This document shows, piece after piece, positions 51,744-60,329 of a stretch of 64,000 nt of DNA. Both the position numbers and the translations under genes were made by a program. The notes under the pieces are model-generated. The model did no database searches. It was given only the letters and a program-made list of their open reading frames with translations, and was not told where the DNA came from. The stretch's first letter is position 1, and every line of letters starts with the position of its first letter. The DNA comes from Deltaproteobacteria bacterium (GTDB taxonomy: Bacteria; Myxococcota_A; Polyangia; Polyangiales; JADJMO01), in contig JANYDK010000118.1 of the NCBI GenBank assembly GCA_025363655.1, forward strand, positions 37,775-101,774, given 5' to 3'.

Positions 51744-52400
51744 ATGACTCAGTGGATCCATCGGCCGTGGTCGCGTGTCGTGGTCTTCGGCGCAGTCGCA
51801 GCGCTCGGTGCGGGCGTCGCGGTCAGCGCTTGCTCGTCGAGCGGCGATGACGTGGTGTCGAATCCCGACACCGGCGTCGACACCGGCACGCCCGACACGA
51901 CGGTCGCCGACTCCGGCGCCGACACCACCGACGCCAACAAGGACAGCGCGCTTCCCGACACGACGCCGCCCGACACGGGTTGCACGCCGTTCGACGGCGC
52001 AGGAATCGACGCCGTCAACGCCGAGGCCGGCTTCAATTTGATCGCTGAAAAAGGCTGCCGCGGCTGTCACACGGCCGATCTCTCCGGCGCCACGTCGCCC
52101 CTCGGCACCAGCGTCTACCCGAAGAACCTCACGCCCGATCCGAAGACCGGCATCGGCTGCCTGACCAACGATCAGCTGGTGAAGGCGATCACCACCGGCG
52201 TCGGGCCCGACGGCGAAATCTTCTGCACGATGCCGAAGTTCAGCGACTCGACGCTCCGCGATGGCGGCGTCGATGGCGGCATCCAGTCGATCATCGACTA
52301 CTTGCGAACGCTCCCCGCGGTGAACAAGGTCGTTCCGGCGACGGTCTGCCCGTCCGACGCCGGCACAGACGCCGCCGACGCGCCTGCCGACGGCGGTTGA
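51744..52400 (+). CDS. cytochrome c lipoprotein
   Basis: 218 residues from the ATG at 51744. Signal ends AVSACSSSG, then a linker of Asp/Thr/Pro about 60 residues. A single class-I-like haem site CRGCH is followed by GATSPLGTSVYPKNLTPD, GIGCLTNDQLVKAI and a distal methionine region FCTMPKF. It is probably a periplasmic or surface monohaem electron carrier. It is on the other strand from the Rieske gene, so a redox link is possible but unproven. Confidence 0.8.
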   Translation: MTQWIHRPWSRVVVFGAVAALGAGVAVSACSSSGDDVVSNPDTGVDTGTPDTTVADSGADTTDANKDSALPDTTPPDTGCTPFDGAGIDAVNAEAGFNLIAEKGCRGCHTADLSGATSPLGTSVYPKNLTPDPKTGIGCLTNDQLVKAITTGVGPDGEIFCTMPKFSDSTLRDGGVDGGIQSIIDYLRTLPAVNKVVPATVCPSDAGTDAADAPADGG

Positions 52401-52439
52401 GAGCGACGACTTTCACGACGGCTGCGGTAGGATTCGGCG

Positions 52440-53732
52440 ATGTCGAACCTCGCCGCAGCGCGTGATCTCTGTGCCTATCTCGACGCCGCGCCGTCGCCCT
52501 TTCATGCGGTGAAGGAGACCGTGCGTCGCCTCGAAGGCGCGGGATTTCAACCGCTACGTGAGATCGACGCGTGGAAGCTGACGCCCGGCGCGGCGCACTA
52601 CGTGGTGCGTGGTGACGCTTCGGTGATCGCATTTCGCGTCGGGCAGAAGAGCCCTGTCGAGGCCGGCTTCCTCGTCCTCGGTGCCCACACCGACAGCCCC
52701 AACTTGCGCCTCAAGCCGCAACCGGCGGTCGGACGCGACGGCTATGCGCAGCTCGGCGTCGAGGTCTACGGCGGCGTCCTCCTCTACACCTGGGTCGATC
52801 GCGATCTCGGTCTCGCCGGTCGCGTCGTCGTCGAGGAAGACGATGGCACGCTCGCGCATCGGCTGGTGCGCATCGATCGGCCGATTGCCCGCGTGACCAG
52901 CCTGGCGATTCACCTCGATCGCGAGGTCAACGACAAGGGCCTGGTCCTCAACAAGCAGCAGCACCTCGCGCCGCTCCTCGGGCTCGGCGATCCGGCGCAG
53001 GCGACCGAGGCGCTGTGGAAGACGTTGGCCGCGCAGGCCGGCGTCGAGCCGGCGCGCATTCGAGGCTTCGATTTGGGCCTCTTCGACGTCACCAAGGCGA
53101 CGCTCGGCGGACAGGGCGAAGAGTTCGTCTTCGGCGGACGGCTCGACAACCTCGTCTCGTCACACGCCGCCACCGTCGCGCTCGTCACTGCCACCGCGCC
53201 TGTCGCGGCGACGCGAGTCATCGCGCTCTTCGATCACGAAGAGGTCGGCAGCGCCTCGGCGAGCGGCGCGGCAGGGCCCTTCCTCGAGGACGTGCTCGCG
53301 CGCATCGTCGAGGCCACCGACCCGAAGCCCTCGTCCTTCGCGCGCGCGATCGCCGCCAGCTTCTGCATCTCGAGCGACATGGCCCACGCCGGGCACCCCA
53401 ACTACGCAGAGCGCCACGAGGGCAAGCACATGCCGCTCCTCGGCAAAGGACCGGTCGTGAAGACCAACGTGCAACAGCGCTACGCCACCGACGGAGCCAG
53501 CGCCGCACGCTTTCGCACGCTCGCCCGCGCCGCCGAGGTGCCGTTGCAAGACTTCGTCACCCGCACCGATCTCGCCTGTGGCTCGACCATCGGACCGATC
53601 ACCGCGGCCCTGCTCGGCATCGCCACCGTCGACGTCGGCGGCCCGATGCTCTCGATGCACTCCACCCGCGAGCTGTGTGGATCGGCCGACGTGGCGATGA
53701 TGGCGCAGGTATTTGCGCGGTATTTTGGGTAG
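52440..53732 (+). CDS. apeB: M18 family aminopeptidase
   Basis: 430 residues from the ATG at 52440. All metal and catalytic motifs of the M18 (aspartyl-aminopeptidase) family are present: HTDSPNLRLK, GGRLDNL, FDHEEVGS, DMAHAGHPNY and SMHSTRELCG. These bind two zinc or cobalt ions and form a large tetrahedral oligomer. The enzyme removes acidic N-terminal residues. Length and motif spacing fit the bacterial ApeB group. Its stop lies 17 bases from that of the convergent RND gene. Confidence 0.93.
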   Translation: MSNLAAARDLCAYLDAAPSPFHAVKETVRRLEGAGFQPLREIDAWKLTPGAAHYVVRGDASVIAFRVGQKSPVEAGFLVLGAHTDSPNLRLKPQPAVGRDGYAQLGVEVYGGVLLYTWVDRDLGLAGRVVVEEDDGTLAHRLVRIDRPIARVTSLAIHLDREVNDKGLVLNKQQHLAPLLGLGDPAQATEALWKTLAAQAGVEPARIRGFDLGLFDVTKATLGGQGEEFVFGGRLDNLVSSHAATVALVTATAPVAATRVIALFDHEEVGSASASGAAGPFLEDVLARIVEATDPKPSSFARAIAASFCISSDMAHAGHPNYAERHEGKHMPLLGKGPVVKTNVQQRYATDGASAARFRTLARAAEVPLQDFVTRTDLACGSTIGPITAALLGIATVDVGGPMLSMHSTRELCGSADVAMMAQVFARYFG

Positions 53733-53749
53733 GAAACCCGCGGGCCTCT

Positions 53750-56700
53750 TCACTCTGCCGGCGACGGCTCGGCGCCGCCCGCTTCGGGGTCGCTCTTCGG
53801 CGGTTCGTCGCTCTTCGGATCGTCCTTGGCGACGGCGTCTTTCTTCGCTTGCTGCGCGCGGTGGTCTTTGGCGATGAGCACGTAGACCGAGGGCACGACG
53901 AAGAGCGTGAAGAACGTCCCGATGGTCATGCCGCCGACGAGGACGATGCCGATCGAGTTACGAGCGACGGCGCCGGCGCCGGTGACGAGCGTGAGCGGGA
54001 AGTGTCCGACCACGGTGGCGACGGAGGTCATGAGGATGGGGCGGAGGCGCGTCGTCGCCGCTTCACGGACGGCGTCGACCTTGGAGAGCCCCTTCTCCTG
54101 CATGTGGTTGGCGAACTCGACGATGAGGATGCCGTTCTTCGACACCAGCCCGACGAGCGTGACCAAGCCGACCTGCGAGTAGATGTTGAGCGTCGTCGTC
54201 CACCCCTGCGTCAGCTTGAACGCCATGCCCGGCGGCCCGGCGAACTTGAGGAAGGTGAAGATGAGGGCGCCGAACATCGCCAGCGGCACCGAGCCGGCGA
54301 GGATGACGAGCGGGTCGCGGAAGGAGTTGAACTGCGCCGCCAGCACCAAGAAGATGAGCAGCAGCGCGAGGCCCATCGCGGGGAGGAATTTCCCGCCCTC
54401 TTGCCGCAACTGCCTTGATTCACCGGTGTAATCGACGCGATAGCCTGGCGGCAAAATCTTCTTCGAGGCGTCTTCGAGGACCTTCAACCCACCTTCGAGA
54501 CCGCGCGGCGCGAGGCCGGAGATTTTCACCGAGTTGAGCTGCTGGAAGCGGTTCAGCGTGCGCGGCTCGATGCCCTCTTTCAACGTCGCGATCGAGCTCA
54601 GCGGGATGAGCTTGCCGCCCGGACCGCCGATGTAGACCTGCTCGAGCTGCTCCGGCGTCAGGCGCGCGCTGCGCTCGATTTGCGCGATGACCTTGTAGGC
54701 GCGGCCATCGATGTTGAAGCGGTTGACGAAGTTGCCGCCGAGCATCGCCGCGACGTCGGCGCCGACCTGTTGCATCGAGAGGCCCATCGAGGCGACCTTG
54801 TCGCGATCGATGACGATCTCGGTCTTCGTCTGATCGATGCGCACGTCGATGATCGGCGGGAAGGCGAAGAGACCGCTCTTCATCGCCTCTTGGCTCAGCT
54901 GATCGACGTAGCGGAGCATCTCTTCGTGGGGCGCCGTCGAGGCGATGACGAACTCGACGGGGAAGAAGCCTGCGCTTGGCAGCGCCGAGGGGAGGAACGC
55001 CGGCGCGCGGATGCCGGTGACGCTCGTGAGCTTGCCGAAGAGCTCGCCCTGGATGGCGAAGATGTTGCGCTTCCGCTCTTCCCAGGGCTTCACCAACATG
55101 CCGCCGAAGCCGCCGGTGGGGAACGAGATTTGGAAGCTGTGATCGAACTCGGGCGTGGTCTTGAAGATGCGGCCGACCTCGGTGGTGTACGTCGTCACCT
55201 GCTCGAGCGTGGCGTTGGCCGGCACGTCGATGGCGCCGAAGACGACGCCCTGATCTTCGTTGGGCGCGAGCTCGCCGGGCGAGAACGAGTACATCGGGAA
55301 GACGCAGAGCGTGAGGACGATCCACACGAAATACACGGCCCCGCGGCCGCGCAGCGTCCAGCCGAGGATGCGCCCGTAGAGGCCCTTGAAGGCGTTGAAG
55401 CCGCGATCGATGAGGCGCGAGAGGAAGCCGTGCTTGTTGCCCTCGGGCAGCAGCTTGCTGGCCATCATCGGCGAGAGCGTGAGCGCGACGAGGCCGCTGA
55501 TGAAGACGGCACCCGCGAGCGTGAAGGCGAACTCGCGGAAGAGCGCGCCGGTGAGGCCGCCCTGGAACCCGATGGGCGCGTAGACCGCCGCGAGGGTGAT
55601 GGTCATCGCGATGATCGGCCCGACCAGCTCGCGTGCGCCGGCGATGGCCGCGTCGTAGCGTGTCTTTCCCTCTCGTATGTTTCGCTCGACGTTCTCGACG
55701 ACGACGATGGCGTCGTCGACGACGAGCCCGACCGCGAGGACGACGGCGAGCAGCGTCAGGAGGTTCACGGTGAACCCGAGGACCTGCATGAGGAAGATGG
55801 CGCCGATGAGCGAGACCGGAATCGCCACGATGGGCACGAGCACCGAACGGAGCGAGCCGAGGAAGAGGAAGATGACGATGACGACGATGCCGACCGTCTC
55901 GATCAGCGTCTCGACGACGTCGTGGATGGCGCTGTCGATGTACTTGGTCGAGTCGAAGGCGACCTCGGCCGACATGCCCGTCGGTAGCTCTTTTTTGATG
56001 GTTTCGACCTCTTTGCGGACCCGCGCGATGACGTCGAGCGAGTTGGCGTTGGGGAGGACCCAGACGCCCATGAAGACCGCTTTGTCACCCGACAGACGCA
56101 CGTCTTGCTCGTACGTGTCGGCGCCGAGGACGACGTCGGCGACGTCTTCGAGACGCACGAGCGTGCCGCCCGATTGACGGATGACGAGGTGCTTGAACTC
56201 TTGCACCGACTTCAAATCGGTCGCCGCGGTGAGGTTGACCTGCACCAGCGCGCCCTTGGTTTGACCGACGGCAGCGAGGTAGTTGTTGGCGGCGAGCGCG
56301 GCGCGCACCTGGGCCGGGCTGACGTCGAGCGCGGCCATTCGGTCGGGCTTGAGCCACGCGCGAATCGCGAAGGTACGACCGCCGAGGATGTCAGCGCGCT
56401 GCACGCCTTCGATGGCCGAGAGCCGCGGCTGGACGATGCGTATGAGGTAGTCGGTGACCTGATTTTCTTCGAGGATCGTCGAGCCGAAGCTGAGGTACAT
56501 CGCCGCGATTTGCGCGTCGGATGGCTCGATGTTGATGGCCGGAACTTCGGCCTCGGGCGGCAAGTCGGCGCGGACCTGGTTCACGCGCGCGCTGATGTCG
56601 GAGAGCGCCGAGGCGGCGTTGAAGTTGAGCTTGAGCCGGACGTTGATCGTCGAGAGACCTTGGACGCTCTGCGACTCGATGTAATCGATGCCGTCGGCGG

Positions 56701-56917
56701 CGGCGATCGCGCGCTCGAGGGGCGTCGTGATGAAGCCGCGTACGAGATCGGCGTTGGCGCCGACGTACGCGGTGCGCACGGTGACCGACGCGCTCTCGAG
56801 CTTGGGATACTGCCGGACGTTGAGCGAGCGAATCGACTGGAAGCCGGCGATGAGGATGATGAGGTTGACGACGATCGCCAGGACCGGCCGCTTGATGAAG
56901 ATGTCGGTGAATTTCAC
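53750..56917 (-). CDS. RND efflux pump inner-membrane transporter (HAE1/AcrB type)
   Basis: 1055 residues from a GTG at 56917 (GGAG eight bases upstream). Twelve TM helices and two large loops are visible. The first helix follows FIKRPVLAIVVNLIILIAG, proton-relay aspartates are in VVDDAIVVVEN (TM4), and the lysine is in LVSKNGILIVEFANHMQ (TM10). This is the drug/hydrophobe export HAE1 group. The C-terminal tail is a Lys/Asp/Pro-rich extension (about 40 residues). It follows the adaptor gene with a hairpin between them. No TolC-type gene is nearby, so the channel must be encoded elsewhere. Confidence 0.93.
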   Translation of the reverse strand: MKFTDIFIKRPVLAIVVNLIILIAGFQSIRSLNVRQYPKLESASVTVRTAYVGANADLVRGFITTPLERAIAAADGIDYIESQSVQGLSTINVRLKLNFNAASALSDISARVNQVRADLPPEAEVPAINIEPSDAQIAAMYLSFGSTILEENQVTDYLIRIVQPRLSAIEGVQRADILGGRTFAIRAWLKPDRMAALDVSPAQVRAALAANNYLAAVGQTKGALVQVNLTAATDLKSVQEFKHLVIRQSGGTLVRLEDVADVVLGADTYEQDVRLSGDKAVFMGVWVLPNANSLDVIARVRKEVETIKKELPTGMSAEVAFDSTKYIDSAIHDVVETLIETVGIVVIVIFLFLGSLRSVLVPIVAIPVSLIGAIFLMQVLGFTVNLLTLLAVVLAVGLVVDDAIVVVENVERNIREGKTRYDAAIAGARELVGPIIAMTITLAAVYAPIGFQGGLTGALFREFAFTLAGAVFISGLVALTLSPMMASKLLPEGNKHGFLSRLIDRGFNAFKGLYGRILGWTLRGRGAVYFVWIVLTLCVFPMYSFSPGELAPNEDQGVVFGAIDVPANATLEQVTTYTTEVGRIFKTTPEFDHSFQISFPTGGFGGMLVKPWEERKRNIFAIQGELFGKLTSVTGIRAPAFLPSALPSAGFFPVEFVIASTAPHEEMLRYVDQLSQEAMKSGLFAFPPIIDVRIDQTKTEIVIDRDKVASMGLSMQQVGADVAAMLGGNFVNRFNIDGRAYKVIAQIERSARLTPEQLEQVYIGGPGGKLIPLSSIATLKEGIEPRTLNRFQQLNSVKISGLAPRGLEGGLKVLEDASKKILPPGYRVDYTGESRQLRQEGGKFLPAMGLALLLIFLVLAAQFNSFRDPLVILAGSVPLAMFGALIFTFLKFAGPPGMAFKLTQGWTTTLNIYSQVGLVTLVGLVSKNGILIVEFANHMQEKGLSKVDAVREAATTRLRPILMTSVATVVGHFPLTLVTGAGAVARNSIGIVLVGGMTIGTFFTLFVVPSVYVLIAKDHRAQQAKKDAVAKDDPKSDEPPKSDPEAGGAEPSPAE

Positions 56918-56939
56918 GACGAGTTCTCCGTACGTTTTC

Positions 56940-56963
56940 GCAAAGTGCCTTAGGCACCTTTGC
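56940..56963 (-). promoter_or_regulatory. hairpin between adaptor and pump genes
   Basis: GCAAAGTGCC-TTA-GGCACCTTTGC, arms of ten with one bulge, in the 85-base gap between the two genes of the pump operon. It could slow ribosomes or RNases and set the ratio of adaptor to pump. There is no T-run. Confidence 0.4.
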
Positions 56964-57002
56964 CCAGCCGATCGATGTCGCTCCGCTCGGTCGCCGTCTC
57001 TG

Positions 57003-58181
57003 TCAGTGGTTCTCGGGCTTGGGCGCGAGCTCCGGCTTCGGCGCGACCTTGTTGTCGATGGCGATTTTTCCCTTGTTGCGCAGCTTGAACGCGCCCGACG
57101 TGACCACCTCGTCGCCGGCCTTCACGCCGTCGAGGATGGCGATGAAGTCACCCCGGGCGACGCCGACCTTGACGAATTGCTGACGCGCGATTTTGTACGG
57201 CTTGCCCTCGGCGTCCTTGGCCGGCGTGCCGTCTTCGTTCTTGCCCTCTTCGGCGACGAAGATCGAGTCGCCGTACGACGCATGCACGACCGCGGTGATC
57301 GGCACCGTGACGAGCGGCTTCGTAGCCGGGAGCTGCACCGAGACGTTGGCGAACATGCCGGGGTGGAGCTTCTCTTCTTTGTTCGGAACGTTCGCGCGCG
57401 CCTTGAGGCTGCGGGTGATCGAATCGATGGTCGGGTCGAGCGCCGCGATGGTGCCGTCGACCGAGATCGGGTTGCCGTCGACGGTGACGTGCACCGGCAT
57501 GCCGACCGTGACCGTGACGAGGTCTTGCTGCGGCAAGGAGAAGTCGACGAACACCGCTTCGACCGCCACGAGCACACTCAACGCCGTGCCCGGGTTGAGG
57601 AATTGCCCGACGTTGACGGTGCGGATGCCGAGCCTTCCCGCGAAGGGAGCGCGCACCACCTTGCGGTTCATTTGCGCCAAAATTCCCTGGATGTCGGCGT
57701 TCGCCGTCTTCAGCGCCGACTCTTCGGCGTCGAGCTGCGAGCCCGCGAGGACGCCGCCGGCGACGAGCTTCTTGTCGCGCTCGAGCGTCTGCGTCGCCAA
57801 CTCTTTGCGCGCCTTCGCCGACGCGAGCTGCGCCGACTCGACGTTGGTGTCGAGCTCGACGAGCACGGCGCCCGTCTTCACCAGATCACCCGATTCGAAG
57901 TGAATGCGGGTAACGACCCCAGGCGCGTCGTTGCTGATGGTGACGCCCTGCACGGGCGCGACCGTGCCGATGGCCGTGAGGCTGCCGCCCCACGTCTCTT
58001 CTTTGGCGAGGGACGTTCCGACCGCCTCGGGAGGTGGTCCGGCCTGTTCCATCTTCTTCCCCATCGCGATCAGCGAGGAGATTTGCTTGAATTTGACGAA
58101 GACGAGCGCCCCGACGATGAGGAACACTCCAACGATGGCGAGTACGTAGCGCATCTTTCGCTTCTGGGGGTTCGGGCCCAT
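57003..58181 (-). CDS. RND periplasmic adaptor (membrane-fusion) protein
   Basis: 392 residues from the ATG at 58181. N-terminal TM helix (YVLAIVGVFLIVGALVFVKF), then lipoyl-like half-motifs (GTVAPVQGVTISNDAPGVVTRIHFESGDLVKTGAVLVELD), an alpha-helical hairpin, the second half-motif (VVRAPFAGRLGIRTVNVGQFLNPG) and a beta-barrel domain. It joins the RND pump to an outer-membrane channel. The C-terminus ends in Lys/Pro repeats. It is the first gene of the pump operon. Confidence 0.92.
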   Translation of the reverse strand: MGPNPQKRKMRYVLAIVGVFLIVGALVFVKFKQISSLIAMGKKMEQAGPPPEAVGTSLAKEETWGGSLTAIGTVAPVQGVTISNDAPGVVTRIHFESGDLVKTGAVLVELDTNVESAQLASAKARKELATQTLERDKKLVAGGVLAGSQLDAEESALKTANADIQGILAQMNRKVVRAPFAGRLGIRTVNVGQFLNPGTALSVLVAVEAVFVDFSLPQQDLVTVTVGMPVHVTVDGNPISVDGTIAALDPTIDSITRSLKARANVPNKEEKLHPGMFANVSVQLPATKPLVTVPITAVVHASYGDSIFVAEEGKNEDGTPAKDAEGKPYKIARQQFVKVGVARGDFIAILDGVKAGDEVVTSGAFKLRNKGKIAIDNKVAPKPELAPKPENH

Positions 58182-58292
58182 GAGAGCAGCGGAGCTGCTC
58201 AGATGCGCGTCAGGAGCGCAAGGTCACCCGACGTCGGCGTGGCGAAGTTGCGGTCGCATTCTTTCGCATGAGGAGAATGTTACTTTGCCGAA

Positions 58293-58763
58293 ATGCGGCC
58301 CCTCCTCCTCACAGCGCTCGCCCTCCTCTCCTGCGCCGCCGGTGCAGCATGTACCCGCGGGTCGGAGCCGACCGTCACCCCCGACCCGGCCGTGAAGCCG
58401 ACTTCCGCCGAGTCGGCCGTCACCGCGCCGACACCTGCGCCGACCGTTGCTCCGGAAGCGGGGCCGGTGCTGGTCACCTCCCTCGAGGGTCATGTCGGCG
58501 AGACAGTGCGCATGGACGTCACCAAGGCGAAGAGCATCTCTCAGCACATGATGTCGATGGTGCCTGGCAAGGACAGCTTCTACTTCACGCCGATCGGGAG
58601 CACGGTCGACTTCGTCGGGTACGTCACCGCCACACCCACCTGCAGCGCGACGATGCGACTGACCGGCAAGGTGATCCAGGTGTCCGGCCCCGGCAAAGGC
58701 CCGTCTCCGGGCGTCGATCACGCTGAGCGACAGCTCGACGTCACCGCCGTCGAGTGTCGCTGA
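58293..58763 (+). CDS. small lipoprotein
   Basis: 156 residues from the ATG at 58293. Short signal with cysteine near 14 (LALLSC) or 20 (AGAAC), then a Pro/Ala/Thr linker and a beta-rich C-terminal domain (GHVGETVRMDV, SFYFTPIGSTVDFVGYVTA) of about 90 residues. Unrecognised. Divergent from the pump adaptor gene, with 111 bases between the starts. Confidence 0.6.
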   Translation: MRPLLLTALALLSCAAGAACTRGSEPTVTPDPAVKPTSAESAVTAPTPAPTVAPEAGPVLVTSLEGHVGETVRMDVTKAKSISQHMMSMVPGKDSFYFTPIGSTVDFVGYVTATPTCSATMRLTGKVIQVSGPGKGPSPGVDHAERQLDVTAVECR

Positions 58764-58825
58764 AAGCACGCTTTTTCCCGTCCCAGGTTTCGTTCCGGGC
58801 CGATCCGCAGTATGCTCTTTGCCCC

Positions 58826-59032
58826 ATGTCCGAGTCGAACGCGCCCATCAAGCATCCCGGTCTCATCGCCGGTGTCTTCACCGTCATCGTCCTCGCGGGC
58901 TTCCTTTTCGCGGTCTACAGCTCGGCGACGGGACACGAAGGCGGTCACGGCGGCGAGCACGGGGCGGCCTCTGCCTCCGGCTCCGCGTCGGGCGCGCCGG
59001 CCCATGGTGGCGAAGCGCCCAAGGGGCACTGA
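58826..59032 (+). CDS. small membrane protein with His/Gly-rich tail
   Basis: 68 residues from the ATG at 58826. One TM helix (PGLIAGVFTVIVLAGFLFAVYSS) followed by a tail with repeated His-Gly-Gly (HEGGHGGEHG) and Ser/Ala. The tail could bind metal. The frame before the ATG is open to 58754 but not signal-like. It is short, so the call depends on the TM and composition. Confidence 0.5.
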   Translation: MSESNAPIKHPGLIAGVFTVIVLAGFLFAVYSSATGHEGGHGGEHGAASASGSASGAPAHGGEAPKGH

Positions 59033-59046
59033 GGTATCATTCAGTG

Positions 59047-60030
59047 GTGAATCGTCGAAAGCTCGCCGTCCTCGGTCTAGGTGCTCTCGGCTTCGCTGGC
59101 TTCGCAGCGTGCTCGCTGACCAACCTCGACGAGTACACGAGCGGCGGTGGTGACACGGGCCCTTCCGACACCGGACGAGACGCCACCACCGACAGCGCGC
59201 TCGACGCCAAGGACACCTCGTCCCCACTCGACGCGCTCGACACCGCCACCGACGACACGCTCGACTCCGGCGTCGCACCCGATACGCGCGACAGCGGCGA
59301 CGCGACCCTCGACACCGCCGACACGGCAGACACCGCCGACACCCCGGACACTCTCGACACCACGCCGTTCGACACCGGCCCCGACACGCTCGACGCGCTC
59401 TCGCTCGGTGACGTCGGCGACGCGTCGTGCCCGGTGACCGCGCTCGGTTTGTCGGAGGTGATGGTGCGAGCGGTTGCGGGAACGGGCGACGCCCACGAGT
59501 GGATCGAGCTCACCAATTACGGCTCGTGCGATCTCGACATCGGCGGCGTGACCGTGAGAATCGTCTCGTCTGGCGGCGAGAAAGCTGTCTTCATTTTTCC
59601 CGACGGAACTACCATCGCCGCCGGCCAGGCAGTCGTCCTCGCCGACAACGACGCCGTCCTCAAGGCCGATCTCATTCCGGGCTACACGCTCGGCACGGTA
59701 TTCAGCCTCGTGAAGGGTGGCGACGTGCTCGTCAACGGCGGCAACATCACCGTCTCGCTCTACGGTCGCGGCGGTGGAACGGCATTCGAGGCGGCTTTGA
59801 TTCCCTCTCGAGGCGGTGGGAGTTGGCCGGGCTTGGGCCGTTCTTATGGATATCCCGTGCCGTCCACGGCATGTCCGGCCAGCGGCCGCCTGAGCGCCGG
59901 CGGGCCCTTGTCGGCGACGTGGAAAGACGCGCCCACGGTCAGCACTTCGCAGTACGGCGATGCTGGCGGTGACACGCTTCCGCTCTACGGAAGCCCGACC
60001 AAGCCGAACGTCGACATCGCTTGCCCTTGA
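59047..60030 (+). CDS. lipoprotein with Asp/Thr linker and lamin-tail domain
   Basis: 327 residues from a GTG at 59047 (another GTG one codon before). Signal ends AGFAACSL. A long linker of Asp-Thr and Asp-Ala units includes a run from a 9-bp repeat at about 59305-59345. The C-terminal domain (LGLSEVMVRAVAGTGDAHEWIELTN, then DIGGVTVRI and QAVVLADND) is a lamin-tail (LTD) beta-sandwich often found on secreted bacterial proteins. It is probably a surface protein. Confidence 0.8.
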   Translation: MNRRKLAVLGLGALGFAGFAACSLTNLDEYTSGGGDTGPSDTGRDATTDSALDAKDTSSPLDALDTATDDTLDSGVAPDTRDSGDATLDTADTADTADTPDTLDTTPFDTGPDTLDALSLGDVGDASCPVTALGLSEVMVRAVAGTGDAHEWIELTNYGSCDLDIGGVTVRIVSSGGEKAVFIFPDGTTIAAGQAVVLADNDAVLKADLIPGYTLGTVFSLVKGGDVLVNGGNITVSLYGRGGGTAFEAALIPSRGGGSWPGLGRSYGYPVPSTACPASGRLSAGGPLSATWKDAPTVSTSQYGDAGGDTLPLYGSPTKPNVDIACP

Positions 60031-60329
60031 TTTAGCGAATCACGGAGATCCTCGCCTTCGTCGTGACGCTCTTCGCCCCGGCGCCGGTCCTCCCAACATG
60101 TCGCCGGCAACTTCGCCCACGAGCCTCCCAAGGGTTCTGGCTAAGCGCAGTGATGTCAGTGGTGTGCAACGGCGGCGCCGAATTCGACGTCCTCTTCGTT
60201 GCACGCGGCAGCACCGACGGCGATCGCGCTCATCTCGTATCCCATCGGGCGAGCGCTCCGTATCGATGTGGTTGGCCGGAGGATACGAGGACACGCGGGC
60301 GGGAGCCGCGATCGCAGGCCAATGAGGAT
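60031..60329. other. 299-base gap between convergent genes
   Basis: No supported gene. Leftward frames contain short gene-like stretches broken across frames: one near 60150-60235 reads MSAIAVGAAACNEEDVEF, and another includes LRLARTLGRLVGEVAGDM. None has a ribosome binding site. It may be a decayed gene fragment or simply GC-rich DNA. No clear stem-loop terminator was seen. Confidence 0.4.

Noticed and set aside
54680..55987. 435-codon rightward frame inside the RND transporter
   Set aside because: Shadow of a full-length, motif-complete RND gene.
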